From: Clostridiales bacterium
Lineage (GTDB): Bacteria > Bacillota > Clostridia > Monoglobales > Monoglobaceae
Direction: 5' to 3'
Length of the DNA stretch: 64,000 nt
NCBI GenBank assembly: GCA_019419865.1
Contig: JAHZIG010000005.1
Coordinates: 87,100-151,099, forward strand
Each line of letters opens with the position of its first letter. Position 1 is the stretch's first letter. The notes under the pieces were generated by a model, which worked only from the letters and a program-made list of their open reading frames with translations, was not told where the DNA came from and did no database searches. Positions 54,501 to 63,243 of the stretch are shown in pieces. The translations under genes were made by a program, and so were the position numbers.

Positions 54501-57500
54501 CTCAGACGGCTGAACTTAGCGAAGCGGAACTTGCCGCAGACGGAGACCAGTTTGTCGATACGCTTGAGGCAAAGGCGGGCGATACGATAACGTTATATGC
54601 TGAAGCTGCAAATCCGGGCGACGAGATAACGATCTCAACTTCGCCTGAAACAGTGGTTACGGCAGTTGCGGATCAGGCGGGATACTACACGTTTACAATG
54701 CCCGCGTCGGATGTAACTGTAAACGCTCAGTTTACTGCCCCGGTACAGTCGTATACGGTATCGGTCGGAACCATAACGGGCAACGGCGAACTTAAGATAG
54801 TACAGCCCGCGGCGGCGACCGCAGAGCCGACTCAGGAGCCTGTAGCTACTGAAGAACCGGCAGAGCCGACGGCTCCGGCGGAAGAACCCACCGAAGAGCC
54901 TACAGAACCGACGCAGGCGCCTTCTACGGACGCGATAACATGGACGTTTGTAGACGCTCCGGAGGGAACAAAGATAACCGGCACGGACGGAACCGAAAGA
55001 GAGTATTATGTAACAAATGCCGATCTGGGTAACGGACTCACGGCGTATTCAAACGGATCGCTCAGAGACGACAACAGATATAACAACGCGTTTGAGATAG
55101 ACAGAGACGACGAAGCGACGTTTACAAACGAGGAGACGGTAGTAGGAGCGCTCAAGACGGGCGGCTCGTCGTCGTCAGACGCAAGATTCTTAACATACAC
55201 GCCTCAGGAAGCCGGAACGTTTACGGTATACGCAAAACACGGCAGCCCAAGCGGAACGGATACAAGAACCGCAACGATAACTCAGGGTAGTTCGAGCGTT
55301 AATATCGATACAATAGGAAGTACCGAGAATCAAGTAAACGTAATTGGAAGTATGGACGTAATCGCCGGAACGGAAGTCAGCGTAACGGCTAACGGCAACA
55401 TGGGCTTTGCGAAGATAGTATTCACGCCTGCGGCGGCTGAGACGGCGTCTCTTGCGGACGACGAAGTCCTCGTAGACAGCATGGAAGCGACGGCGGGCGA
55501 TACGATCACAGTCAAGGCTACGACGAAGGAAGCGCAGACGCTGATAGAGACAGTACCGGCGGCTGAGGTAACAGATATAGGCGGCGGATATTACACGTTC
55601 ACGATGCCTGATGAAAATACTACGGTAAACGCTACGTTCTCAACGACCGGTCCACAGACTTATACGGTTTCAGTAGGCGAAGTTGTTGGTAACGGCGAAC
55701 TTAAGATAGTGCAACCGGCGGTCGCGACCGCAGAACCGACAGAAGAGCCTGTAGTTACGGAAGAGCCGGCGGAGCCAACGGCTCCGGCAGAAGAACCGAC
55801 TGAAGAGCCGACCGAGCCAACACAGGCGCCTTCTACGGATGCGATAACATGGACGTTTGTAAGCGCTCCGGATGGCGAAAAGCTTGCTAATAGAGATGGA
55901 GACATAAAAGAATGGTATATTAGCAACGTTGATCTGGGTAACGGGTTGACGGCTTATTCGAACGGGTCGCTCAATACTGAAAAACAAGAGTACTCAAACG
56001 CATTTGAAGTTGACAGAACAAGCGAAACCGAATTTACGGTTGGCGGCGAGACTGAGACTGTAACGGGAGCTTTGAAATTTGGAGGTAAATCAAGCTCGGA
56101 TGGAAGATACTTTACATATACTCCTGCGTCGGACGGAACGCTAACATTATATGTTAAGCATGGCAGCCCGTCAAAAGGCGAAAGCGACGTTAGGAGCGCA
56201 ATAGTAGAGCAGAATGGAGAGTCTACGCAGATACCGACTTATGGCACGGCGGAAAAAGCCTATGTGGTTCAGGATGTTGCAGTAACAGCGAATAGCGAAG
56301 TTAAAATTTCATGCGACAATAATGTTGCGCTTGCGAAATTGATATATACTCCTTCTTCGGCGGCAACGGCGTCTCTTGCGGACGACGAAGTCCTCGTAGA
56401 CAGTATGGAAGCGATGGCGGGCGACACAATCACAGTCAAGGCTACGACGAAGGAAGAGCAGACGCTGATAGAGACAGTACCGGCGGCTGAGGTAACAGAT
56501 ATAGGCGGCGGATACTACACGTTTACAATGCCTGCGGCCGACACAACAGTAAACGCTACGTTTGGGGAAGCGCCTCAGCTTCCCCAGGATAAGCTCTGGA
56601 GAGCCGATTCGAGCGCGGCGCAGTCTTCGGGTTACGACGGCAGCGCGGCTGTAACAATAGACGGCGCGACGGTAGGACCTAATCTTGTATATACGGCAAG
56701 AAGCGTTAATTACACGCATCCCGACGGTCAGAGCTATACGTTTACCAGAGCGTTCCAGGGCGGAAGCGGTTCGGAAACGTCTCGTTATATTTCGATAGTT
56801 CCCGAGGCCGCCGCTTGTACGGTGACCGTAGTATTCGACGGACATGGAAACGACGGAAGAGTTCAGTATATTTATTATAACGGCGAAAAGCTGGGCGAGA
56901 CTTACTCGGCCGGAGACGTAAGCGCGGTGACCGCGGATATAACTAAGGCTACTATCGAAGCTAATCCCGGCGTTCCGATAATCACTTACGGCGGCGGAAG
57001 CAACAAAAACGTATACGCTATATTTATAGAATACTATGTTGAAACTCCGAATAAGTTCTTGTCGGGTAATGTTGAAAACGCTACCGGCCGCGACTTTACG
57101 GGCAAGAATATGATATTTACCAATATCGACGACCCGAACGAGACGTATACGGTTGAATATGGAACTTCGTACAATATAGAGTTGCCGAAAGGCAAGACGT
57201 TCAGCGTTACAATAGAAGGAGAGCCCGACGTTTGCACGACTACGGATTCGTCTGAGATAGAGATCCTGCATAACAGATACGATCAGACTCAAAACCTCAG
57301 ATTCGTATTGATAGAAAATATGCCGGTATCGGGTGCTGTTTCGACGATCTCGTCTCACGATACCAGAACTCCGCTCTACGACTACGACAGCTCGATAGGC
57401 GCGACGCTGGTATTCACAAAGCAGGGCGAGACCGAACCTTACGCAGAGGCGGCTGTAGGAGAAGACGGAACGTATACGGCTACGCTTATATCAAACGAGA

Positions 57501-60055
57501 CGTACGACGTAACTCTTAAAGAGGGAACCGGCGAGGGTTACACCTTATCTCCGCTTTCGACTACTTACGTATTCGAGGCCGGCGACGAGAACCCGTATAA
57601 GAACATCCTGCTTATGAAGGATGTAGAGCCTGAAATAGCTTACGACGCGGAGCTTACGGTAGGCGCGGACAAAGAGTATCCGTCTATCAGCGAGGCGCTT
57701 GCCGCGGTAAGACGTATGGAGAATAGCAGAAACGACCAGACCGTAACGATTGTGATCGATCCCGGAACATATGAGGAACAGCTCTATGTGGACGAAAACA
57801 ATATCGTATTGAGAGCGGCGAATCCTGATGATAGACCTATGATACAGTGGTATTACGGAATAGGTTACGTATATTATTCGGCGGATCCGAGCGGATGGTA
57901 CGACGCGGACTGGGCGGCTCAGAAGACCGAGCAGAGAACGGTTTCAAACTGGGGCGCTGCCATCAGAACATACGGCGCGGGTTTCTTAGCGGAGAATCTG
58001 GACGTACAGAATACGTTCAATAAGTTTGTGGTTCAGAAAGAGATCGACGACGGCGTACAGCCGGGCGGCGGCGACGCTAAAAACTATGACAGAACCGCAA
58101 GAGGATTAGACACGGTAGTAAATAGTCAGGCGGCGACCGAGAGAGCTGCGGCTATCTTCGCAGGCGGTTCCGAGATAGAGCTGTATCGTTGCTCGTTCTC
58201 GTCAAGCCAGGATACGTTCGGCACCGGCGCGTCTTCAATGTACGTTAAAGAGTGCGAGATAGGCGGCGGCACGGACTATATCTGCGGAGGTAATAACGTA
58301 TACTTCGAGGACTGCGATCTCGTATGGACAGGATACAGCGATTCGGCTAAAGGCGGTTATATCACGGCGTCTAAGACAAGCAATAAATCCGGCGAAGCGA
58401 ACAGCGATTTAGGTTATTATTTTAAGAACTGTACGGTTAAGTACGACGACGATCCCAATATGAAATATACCGCAGGCGATTGGGGTCGTAACTGGGGCGG
58501 CGAGAATTGTCAGACGATTTTTGACAATACTACGATTGCGAACGGTACGGCGGTTCCCGGCAAGTGGGGCAATATGGGCGGCGACCCTGCGACGATGTCG
58601 GTTCTGTACGTTGTAAACGGCGTATGGGCTGAAAGCGACACGGGTCATACGAACGACCTCACCAACTCCGACGATAATCCGCGCGGCACGGTTGAGAGCA
58701 ATAACTACATTCTCCCCGAGGCGACAGATTTCTTTGGCAACTGGACTCCGGTTCACTACGTAGACGATTCGAACAGACTGAACATCGAAGCGGCGGCGGC
58801 TGAGAACGGCAGCGTAAACTTCAGCGTAGGCGGCAGACTCACTACGAGAGCGGCCGCAGGCGAAGAGGTTACGATAGTTCCCAACCCGGATCCTAACTAC
58901 CAGCTCGACACAGTATCGGTAGTAGGTCAAAGCGGCGCGGTAGTTGAGGTGGCGGACAACACGTTCGTTATGCCGAACGAGGCCGTGACCGTAACGGCTA
59001 CGTTTAAGCTGACCGAGGCGCAGCCGGCGACGGATCCGACCACCATGGTGGGCGACGTTGAATGGTATTTCGGAATAAGCAATAACTCCGGAAAGATCGA
59101 CATAAGCGGCGCGACCGGGCAAATAGCGAGCAGAGCGTCGGCGTCGGGCGACGACGGAGCTACCAAGTATCTTGAGATAGACGCGACCGCCGAGGGCGCA
59201 AGGATAGACAATAAGGACAACAACGACACCACGGGCTACAGAAGAGACGAATGGGCGGCTATCACGACCGGTACAAAGATCTCCATCCCCGTAATGAACG
59301 GCAGCGTCGTAACAGTAAGAGGCTACGGCGACGGCAGCGACAACCTTGAATATACCATAAACGGCGAAGCAAAATCGCATATATCGCAGGGCGATCAGAC
59401 CTATGTCTATACCGGCGAAGCGGGATTTATCAACCTTATTGTCACGCACGGCAGATATATCAGCTATATCAAGGTCAATACTCCCCAGCCGCTTGAAGGT
59501 AAGTACGCCGATTGGAACGTAGGCCACGCTAACGATAACCGCGACGGCGAGCTTCAGACTGTGACATACGAAGGCCAAGAGTCTCTGTACATAGCGAACA
59601 GAAACGCTTATAAGGTAATCGACGAGCCAATATCCACAGGCGTAGCGACGTTTGAGTTCGATCTTTATATCGACACGGCTATCGACAGAAACTTCAGAGT
59701 ATATCTGGAAAATGGAGTTAGCGATATCACAAATCAGGATAACGTATTTGCCGAAGTCATCAATAACAGAGGTTCCGGCGTTAACTACGGTCCCGGCATA
59801 GACGCTCAAACGACCAAACTGTTCACATACGATCAATTGGCGGGATCCGGTTGGGTACACTTTACCATAACGCTGGATTACAACAACGCGGCGACAGATC
59901 AGTTCATCACGGTAACGGCGACTAACGAAGCGGGCTTGAACGCTACTCAGACTATGGGTGCGATAAGCGGTCAGGACACGACCTTAAGACAGATCAGACT
60001 TGTCGCTACAGCTCAGTCTCCGTATTTCGCTAATATGGAATTGACGACCGAATAG
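51545..60055 (+). CDS. Giant SLH-anchored pectin methylesterase (CE8) with repeated beta modules
   Basis: A 2836-residue surface enzyme. Signal peptide (1-32), three SLH domains (about 35-205; NGYEDGSFRPDDNISRAELT and two relatives), a Gly/Ser linker and two Listeria-Bacteroides-type repeats (about 240-395, each ending in a G-W-Y motif). Several beta-sandwich modules of unknown family follow, separated by Pro/Thr/Glu linkers such as EEPTEEPTEPTQAP. The pectin methylesterase domain spans about 2035-2410: SQDTF (Gln2222, Asp2223), GGTDYICG (nucleophile candidate Asp2244) and WGRNWGG (Arg2315, Trp2317) match CE8. The C terminus adds a Big-like repeat, another beta module, and a laminin-G-like domain (about 2650-2836). 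The start follows AGGAGG. It would remove methyl esters from pectin at the cell wall. Confidence 0.9.
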   Translation: MRKTRRVLSLFLAVAIVLSTLMGLTAMTASAITFTDTNGHWAESEINTWSTRGVLNGYEDGSFRPDDNISRAELTKIVVSVKNVTNLSATTFSDVPSTEWYSSYISRGVAAGYVNGYEDGTFLPDNAITRQEASAIFARAYSLADNGDVSRFTDASQIESWAVNYVGALVQAGAINGYEDGTFRPLDYITRAEVVAILDRLEAMENSSTSDTVDTIIGGGVWGGSSGGSTGGSTGGSSSSIYTVTFISDGSRVGSVDVRNNQTIGEGNAPVPVKDGYVLAGWYTSETAAQNLDSSAQWDMANDRVTSRMNLYAGWTEEANTALVTFKYNNGSADYVVRAQVGEQVSPAIPEPERLNHTFAGWYSSADGSGSAVTMPYEVTSTDSVTFYAIYTLNEGVDYVEGVEVSSPVDSSGNPIEGVAVTANTNITNPAVGETVAIDLTVSDNRYSISNIGSVALTYTNADGTAGEIALPSDSYRFENNRVEITIPSAEELGVSGDVTYNNIVITPTIIQALVPTPTAAPPTPAPTLRPGDPTPAPTPVAHTWDFGEAPFTTGDGEDKTPDTNRFPLGSEDNRYNVTTSSIANVDGLTYVVNETQSDAMQTANKTFSDGYQSSWSIKTGGSSNDSRRYFTYTPEKAGTLMIWAVSGSGSNSATAIVVQGGAEKGRMTYAAKATDNPVFEVEGLVAGQQIRINADGNVQYCKIAYIELNEPEPTSAPTNAPTATAGPASPDPDQTYTVSIADGITGGTVKIVNPNAAAPTTEPAEPTQAPAEPTSEPTQAPVTTPAAGSYEYFMNENTPVSPGGQYYTYEDDLLVGTVYATTLDQLTETVAGEDGTTTEVPITKNIAGREVSHYINLRLDANYAGGDNYTAFTDGSGNPRTPLVIRPVVDGEFTIYYRRQVTNNDVTQMQPGDGKDMRLSKDLGSSAETVVGDMNMDEIVGTAETGGMFAYGTQTYQLEAESKYVLWTRGTTGVLFGYTFVPNEAQTAELSEAELAADGDQFVDTLEAKAGDTITLYAEAANPGDEITISTSPETVVTAVADQAGYYTFTMPASDVTVNAQFTAPVQSYTVSVGTITGNGELKIVQPAAATAEPTQEPVATEEPAEPTAPAEEPTEEPTEPTQAPSTDAITWTFVDAPEGTKITGTDGTEREYYVTNADLGNGLTAYSNGSLRDDNRYNNAFEIDRDDEATFTNEETVVGALKTGGSSSSDARFLTYTPQEAGTFTVYAKHGSPSGTDTRTATITQGSSSVNIDTIGSTENQVNVIGSMDVIAGTEVSVTANGNMGFAKIVFTPAAAETASLADDEVLVDSMEATAGDTITVKATTKEAQTLIETVPAAEVTDIGGGYYTFTMPDENTTVNATFSTTGPQTYTVSVGEVVGNGELKIVQPAVATAEPTEEPVVTEEPAEPTAPAEEPTEEPTEPTQAPSTDAITWTFVSAPDGEKLANRDGDIKEWYISNVDLGNGLTAYSNGSLNTEKQEYSNAFEVDRTSETEFTVGGETETVTGALKFGGKSSSDGRYFTYTPASDGTLTLYVKHGSPSKGESDVRSAIVEQNGESTQIPTYGTAEKAYVVQDVAVTANSEVKISCDNNVALAKLIYTPSSAATASLADDEVLVDSMEAMAGDTITVKATTKEEQTLIETVPAAEVTDIGGGYYTFTMPAADTTVNATFGEAPQLPQDKLWRADSSAAQSSGYDGSAAVTIDGATVGPNLVYTARSVNYTHPDGQSYTFTRAFQGGSGSETSRYISIVPEAAACTVTVVFDGHGNDGRVQYIYYNGEKLGETYSAGDVSAVTADITKATIEANPGVPIITYGGGSNKNVYAIFIEYYVETPNKFLSGNVENATGRDFTGKNMIFTNIDDPNETYTVEYGTSYNIELPKGKTFSVTIEGEPDVCTTTDSSEIEILHNRYDQTQNLRFVLIENMPVSGAVSTISSHDTRTPLYDYDSSIGATLVFTKQGETEPYAEAAVGEDGTYTATLISNETYDVTLKEGTGEGYTLSPLSTTYVFEAGDENPYKNILLMKDVEPEIAYDAELTVGADKEYPSISEALAAVRRMENSRNDQTVTIVIDPGTYEEQLYVDENNIVLRAANPDDRPMIQWYYGIGYVYYSADPSGWYDADWAAQKTEQRTVSNWGAAIRTYGAGFLAENLDVQNTFNKFVVQKEIDDGVQPGGGDAKNYDRTARGLDTVVNSQAATERAAAIFAGGSEIELYRCSFSSSQDTFGTGASSMYVKECEIGGGTDYICGGNNVYFEDCDLVWTGYSDSAKGGYITASKTSNKSGEANSDLGYYFKNCTVKYDDDPNMKYTAGDWGRNWGGENCQTIFDNTTIANGTAVPGKWGNMGGDPATMSVLYVVNGVWAESDTGHTNDLTNSDDNPRGTVESNNYILPEATDFFGNWTPVHYVDDSNRLNIEAAAAENGSVNFSVGGRLTTRAAAGEEVTIVPNPDPNYQLDTVSVVGQSGAVVEVADNTFVMPNEAVTVTATFKLTEAQPATDPTTMVGDVEWYFGISNNSGKIDISGATGQIASRASASGDDGATKYLEIDATAEGARIDNKDNNDTTGYRRDEWAAITTGTKISIPVMNGSVVTVRGYGDGSDNLEYTINGEAKSHISQGDQTYVYTGEAGFINLIVTHGRYISYIKVNTPQPLEGKYADWNVGHANDNRDGELQTVTYEGQESLYIANRNAYKVIDEPISTGVATFEFDLYIDTAIDRNFRVYLENGVSDITNQDNVFAEVINNRGSGVNYGPGIDAQTTKLFTYDQLAGSGWVHFTITLDYNNAATDQFITVTATNEAGLNATQTMGAISGQDTTLRQIRLVATAQSPYFANMELTTE
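54750..56570 (+). repeat. Tandem duplication of an about 300-residue module inside the giant gene
   Basis: The units at about 54750-55640 and 55660-56570 each encode YTVSVG..GNGELKIVQPA, a Glu/Pro/Thr linker, a beta module (AITWTFV.AP, LGNGLTAYSNGSL, LKTGGSSSSDAR-like, FTYTP..GT) and a closing segment (ASLADDEVLVDSMEATAGDT, YYTFTMP). Parts of the closing DNA are identical, which suggests recent duplication or ongoing exchange. A more diverged relative of the beta module lies at about 53160-53680. Confidence 0.85.
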
Positions 60056-60078
60056 AGCTTGACGGCTTAGAATATCAA

Positions 60079-60114
60079 AAAAGGGCAGACCGAAAGGTTT
60101 GCCCTTAATTAATT
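60079..60114. terminator. Bidirectional terminator between the giant SLH gene and the enolase-like gene
   Basis: AAGGGCAGACC (60081-60091) pairs with GGTTTGCCCTT (60096-60106), with one G-U pair, around GAAA. The plus strand continues AATTAATT, and the minus strand has six T (60082-60077), so it can stop both convergent genes. Confidence 0.85.
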
Positions 60115-60191
60115 TCGACGAAGCGGATCGCCAATTGTAATTAAATTAAAACATATCTCTATATAAGTAACTGTTTTATACTTCTGCGCGC

Positions 60192-61400
60192 TCATCCTTT
60201 TTCTATCTCAAACAGACGGTTGTATTTTGCGGCGGCGCCCGCGCCGGACAAAGCTCCTAACATTATCTGCCCCGAATTTGCGGCGACGGCTAAGTCCGAG
60301 ATAACGGTTTCGTCAAGTCCGTCGTCTTCCGAGGAGAATACGGTCTTAAACCCGTTCTTCACCGCTCTGGCGGAGAATTCGAGAGTGTCCGAGATAGTTC
60401 CTATGCGAACTGGCGACACAATGACTGAGTTATAATCGTCAAAAGAAGCGTTAAACTCGGTCTTAAATCCGGCGAGCTGGATACGCGACCCGAGCTTGTC
60501 GTACGCGGCGGCGAGGCCGCGGCCGTCGGAATCAGATACGACGTTTTCCGCCGAAATTATCGGGTACTTGCCGCAGTATGAGACAAGGTCGGAAATCAGC
60601 CTGTCCGCGTCAGACATACGGTTCTGCTTGGAAAAATAATACATATTCTCTTCCTCAAAGCTTTGCGCGTTGAGCCAAGCGGTCTCCGCGCCGCAGTCGA
60701 CGGCGAGACAAAAATCTTCGGTCAGCCTAAAGCCGCTTCGCGTTATCGCCCGGCAAACATAGTCGAAAGCCTCTCGTTCGTTCTTCATATTCGGCGCGAA
60801 GCTCCCGTCCGGCGCCGTCAAAACGCCGTATCCTTTATCGGCCAGATCGGCTTTTAAGCGGCTGCAGACGGCCGCGCAGTTCTTTACGCCCTCCGAAAAC
60901 GACGACGCGCCTACCGGAATGATCATTATTTTTTCGTAGTTTAACGGGCTTCTCTCGCCCGCGCCGCCGCTGATAACGTTCATCATAGGCAGGGGCAGTT
61001 TTACGGACCCCGCGCCGCCCAGGTATCTGTACGGTTCAAGTCCGACCGCGGCCGCGGCCGCCTTCGCGCAAGCCGCTGACAGCGCGAATATTATGTTGGA
61101 ACCCAGCCCGCCGCTTACTTCCGGTTCCTTGAGTTTTCGGTCGATCTTGGTCTGATCGATTATATTCATGCCGAGCAGACTTTCGCAGACGGAGCCGTTT
61201 ATTTTGCCCGCGCATCCTCCGGCCGTATATTCGCTTTCCTTTTCGTTCATTACGCCGCGCCTTCTAAGAGTTCGCGTGGAGACGGCGGCGCTCCCCGCGT
61301 ATCCGCCCTCGGCGAAGACTTCGACCTTTAGAGCGGGCGAGCCGTACGCGTCCACGATTTCCATAGCGTAGACGTCTTCAATACCTATATATGCTTTCAA
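60192..61400 (-). CDS. Degenerate enolase homologue, probably not an enolase
   Basis: A 402-residue protein alignable with enolase from end to end: VYAMEIVDAYGSPALKVEV, GSNIIFALSAACAKAAA, GLEPYRYLGG, LPMMNVISGG, SFAPNMKNEREAF, IGTISDTLEFSARAVKNGF and the C-terminal AANSGQIMLGALSGAGAAAKYN. But the catalytic parts have changed. The GASTG lid loop reads STRTLRR, the acid/base DEGG is PDGS, the third metal Asp (GDD) is GFK, the catalytic Lys of KVNQIGT is gone (SPVRIGT), and HRSGE is SEDDG. Only the first two metal ligands (VDCGAE, SAEN) look kept. It probably lacks 2-phosphoglycerate dehydratase activity. The start is TTG 61400, seven bases after GGAGG. The function is unknown. Confidence 0.85.
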   Translation of the reverse strand: MKAYIGIEDVYAMEIVDAYGSPALKVEVFAEGGYAGSAAVSTRTLRRRGVMNEKESEYTAGGCAGKINGSVCESLLGMNIIDQTKIDRKLKEPEVSGGLGSNIIFALSAACAKAAAAAVGLEPYRYLGGAGSVKLPLPMMNVISGGAGERSPLNYEKIMIIPVGASSFSEGVKNCAAVCSRLKADLADKGYGVLTAPDGSFAPNMKNEREAFDYVCRAITRSGFRLTEDFCLAVDCGAETAWLNAQSFEEENMYYFSKQNRMSDADRLISDLVSYCGKYPIISAENVVSDSDGRGLAAAYDKLGSRIQLAGFKTEFNASFDDYNSVIVSPVRIGTISDTLEFSARAVKNGFKTVFSSEDDGLDETVISDLAVAANSGQIMLGALSGAGAAAKYNRLFEIEKG

Positions 61401-61702
61401 ATCAATTCCTCCAATTATCAAAATTATTAGATAGTTACAGCCGCGCTATAATATATAAACATTCTATATTTTCGTTATTTCCGACGCAACGGGATTATGG
61501 CGGCTAAAGTCAAATCTTGTCGAGCGCGTTCGCGCCGCGGATTTTTATACATTATAGCGCTATGCGGCGGCGCCGCGCAAGAGGAATTTAGAAATTGCAG
61601 GGATAAAAAAAGAACCCCGATCGCTGGGATTCTTGTAATGTAGGATTTTTTTCTTTAGTAAGTGTAAAGTTTAAAGTTGATTAAAATTAAATAAGACCGG
61701 GG
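61401..61702 (-). other. Intergenic region between enolase homologue and rpsT
   Basis: Holds the rpsT terminator (61605-61633) and a candidate minus-strand promoter for the enolase-like gene: TTGCGC (61580-61575), 18 bases, TATAAT (61556-61551), giving a leader of about 145 bases. No gene was found. Confidence 0.5.
61605..61633 (-). terminator. Terminator of rpsT
   Basis: On the minus strand AGAATCCC (61633-61626) pairs with GGGGTTCT (61618-61611), with one U-G pair, followed by T6 or more. Confidence 0.85.
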
Positions 61703-61963
61703 TTAGGCGATCTTATTTAACATTGCCGCATACTGACTCTTTCTGCGAGCGGCCGTATTCTTGTGAAGTACGCCCTTAGCGACAGCCTGGTCAGTCTTTT
61801 TAACAACATACTTATACGCGTCAGAGGCAGCAGCCTTGCCCTCTTTGAGAGAAGCTTCGAACTTCTTTATAGCAGTTTTAAGCTGGGATTTAACCATTTT
61901 GTTCTGCAGCGTCTTGGTTTTGATAACTTTAACGCGCTTTTTAGCTGACTTGATGTTAGGCAT
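61703..61963 (-). CDS. rpsT: 30S ribosomal protein S20
   Basis: An 86-residue basic protein that binds 16S r[23 protein letters not shown] at the start and [20 protein letters not shown] at the end match the S20 family at its usual length. The start is ATG 61963, after GGAGGTGAATCC; an upstream in-frame ATG at 61981 lies before the ribosome site. Monocistronic, with its own promoter and terminator. Confidence 0.97.
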   Translation of the reverse strand: MPNIKSAKKRVKVIKTKTLQNKMVKSQLKTAIKKFEASLKEGKAAASDAYKYVVKKTDQAVAKGVLHKNTAARRKSQYAAMLNKIA

Positions 61964-62124
61964 GGATTCACCTCCAAACAATAATAAACTGATTCTTGAT
62001 TTTTTACATCAATAAAAAATATTATAGCGCTTTTCGCGGCAAAATGCAAGCCATTTTGCAAAATTTTATGGTCTCGATCCAATAAAATCAAGCAAGAGCC
62101 GGATTCTGCCTGAAAACCTTATAT

Positions 62125-62153
62125 ATAATAAGACATTTCATATTTAAAGTCAA
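62125..62153 (-). promoter_or_regulatory. Promoter of rpsT
   Basis: Minus strand TTGACT (62153-62148), 17 bases, TATTAT (62130-62125). The leader is about 155 bases, long enough for the autoregulation known for S20 mRNAs; no element is proven here. Upstream, 62154-62373 holds only a short symmetric GC hairpin (62314-62327). Confidence 0.75.
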
Positions 62154-62373
62154 GTACAAATTTTAAATTAACGCCTTTTTTGTAAAATTTAAATATTTAA
62201 CCCGCTTAGGGGGCGAGCGTTTTTGATATATGCTCCGATACGCGCGCGGCGTTATCCGACCCTGCCGCCGTTCTGCGCGGCGTCCGCAGATATGGGCAAA
62301 ACAAATCCCGGACGGCGCTAAAGCGCCACCCGGTTAAAAGTTATAGCGGTTAAGCTGTAAGGGTTTCTTTGGT

Positions 62374-63216
62374 CTATTTGGCGAGCCCGGTCAAAAATTC
62401 TACCGTATTCGGGTCGTAGTGCGAGAAGAATAAGCTCTCGCCGCCGTCAAGCGCGATTATTCTGCTCATATCCTCGTCGCTCAGCTCGAAGTCGAACACG
62501 TTGAAGTTTTCTTCCATTCTCTCCTTATGCGTAGATTTCGGGATAACCACAACGTCGCTTTGTATCAGGAATCTGAGTATTACCTGCGCCGCGGACTTGC
62601 CGTATTTAGCGCCGATCTCGTTTAGAACCTCGTTGCCGAAGATATTATTTTTACATTCCGCGAACGGCCCCCACGACATGATCTGAACGCCGTATTTCTT
62701 CATTATCTTATTGGCCTCTATCTGCTGGTTGAACGGATGCGTCTCCACCTGATTGATCGCGGGAACGACTTCCTGGAACTGGCATATATCTATCAATCTG
62801 TCGGGATAGAAGTTGCTTACGCCGATCGCGCGGAGCTTGCCCTCCTTATACGCCTCGGTCATAGCGCGGTATGTTCCGTAATAGTCGCCGAACGGTTGAT
62901 GTATAAGCATCAAATCGATATAATCCGATTTCAGCTTTTTCAAAGATTCGTCGATCGAAGCCTTAGCCTTTTCGTAGCCGGCGTTCGAGATCCATACCTT
63001 TGAAACTATGAACAGTTCGTCTCTGGGAACGCCGCATTTTTCGATCGCGGCGCCTACGCCCTCTTCGTTGTTGTAAGCCTGAGCGGTGTCGATCAGACGA
63101 TAGCCGACCGATATAGCGTCGAGCACGCATCTCTCGCACTCGGCGGGATCTACCTGATACACTCCGTAGCCGAGGATCGGCATTTTAACTCCATTGTTTA
63201 ACGTTACGTATTGCAT
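62374..63216 (-). CDS. Aldo/keto reductase
   Basis: A 280-residue (beta/alpha)8 NADPH-dependent reductase. The catalytic tetrad is Asp43, Tyr48, Lys73 and His106 (LIDTAQAY, VSKVW, LMLIHQP). LRAIGVSNFYPDRL and VIPKSTHKERMEENF (cofactor phosphate binding) are typical. It would reduce aldehydes or sugars such as 2-oxo-acid derivatives in the cytoplasm. Its gene lies 27 bases after the flavodoxin gene on the same strand, so the two are probably one operon, perhaps a redox or electrophile response. Confidence 0.93.
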   Translation of the reverse strand: MQYVTLNNGVKMPILGYGVYQVDPAECERCVLDAISVGYRLIDTAQAYNNEEGVGAAIEKCGVPRDELFIVSKVWISNAGYEKAKASIDESLKKLKSDYIDLMLIHQPFGDYYGTYRAMTEAYKEGKLRAIGVSNFYPDRLIDICQFQEVVPAINQVETHPFNQQIEANKIMKKYGVQIMSWGPFAECKNNIFGNEVLNEIGAKYGKSAAQVILRFLIQSDVVVIPKSTHKERMEENFNVFDFELSDEDMSRIIALDGGESLFFSHYDPNTVEFLTGLAK

Positions 63217-63243
63217 GTTTAGTCCTCCTTGTTTTATATAAGA

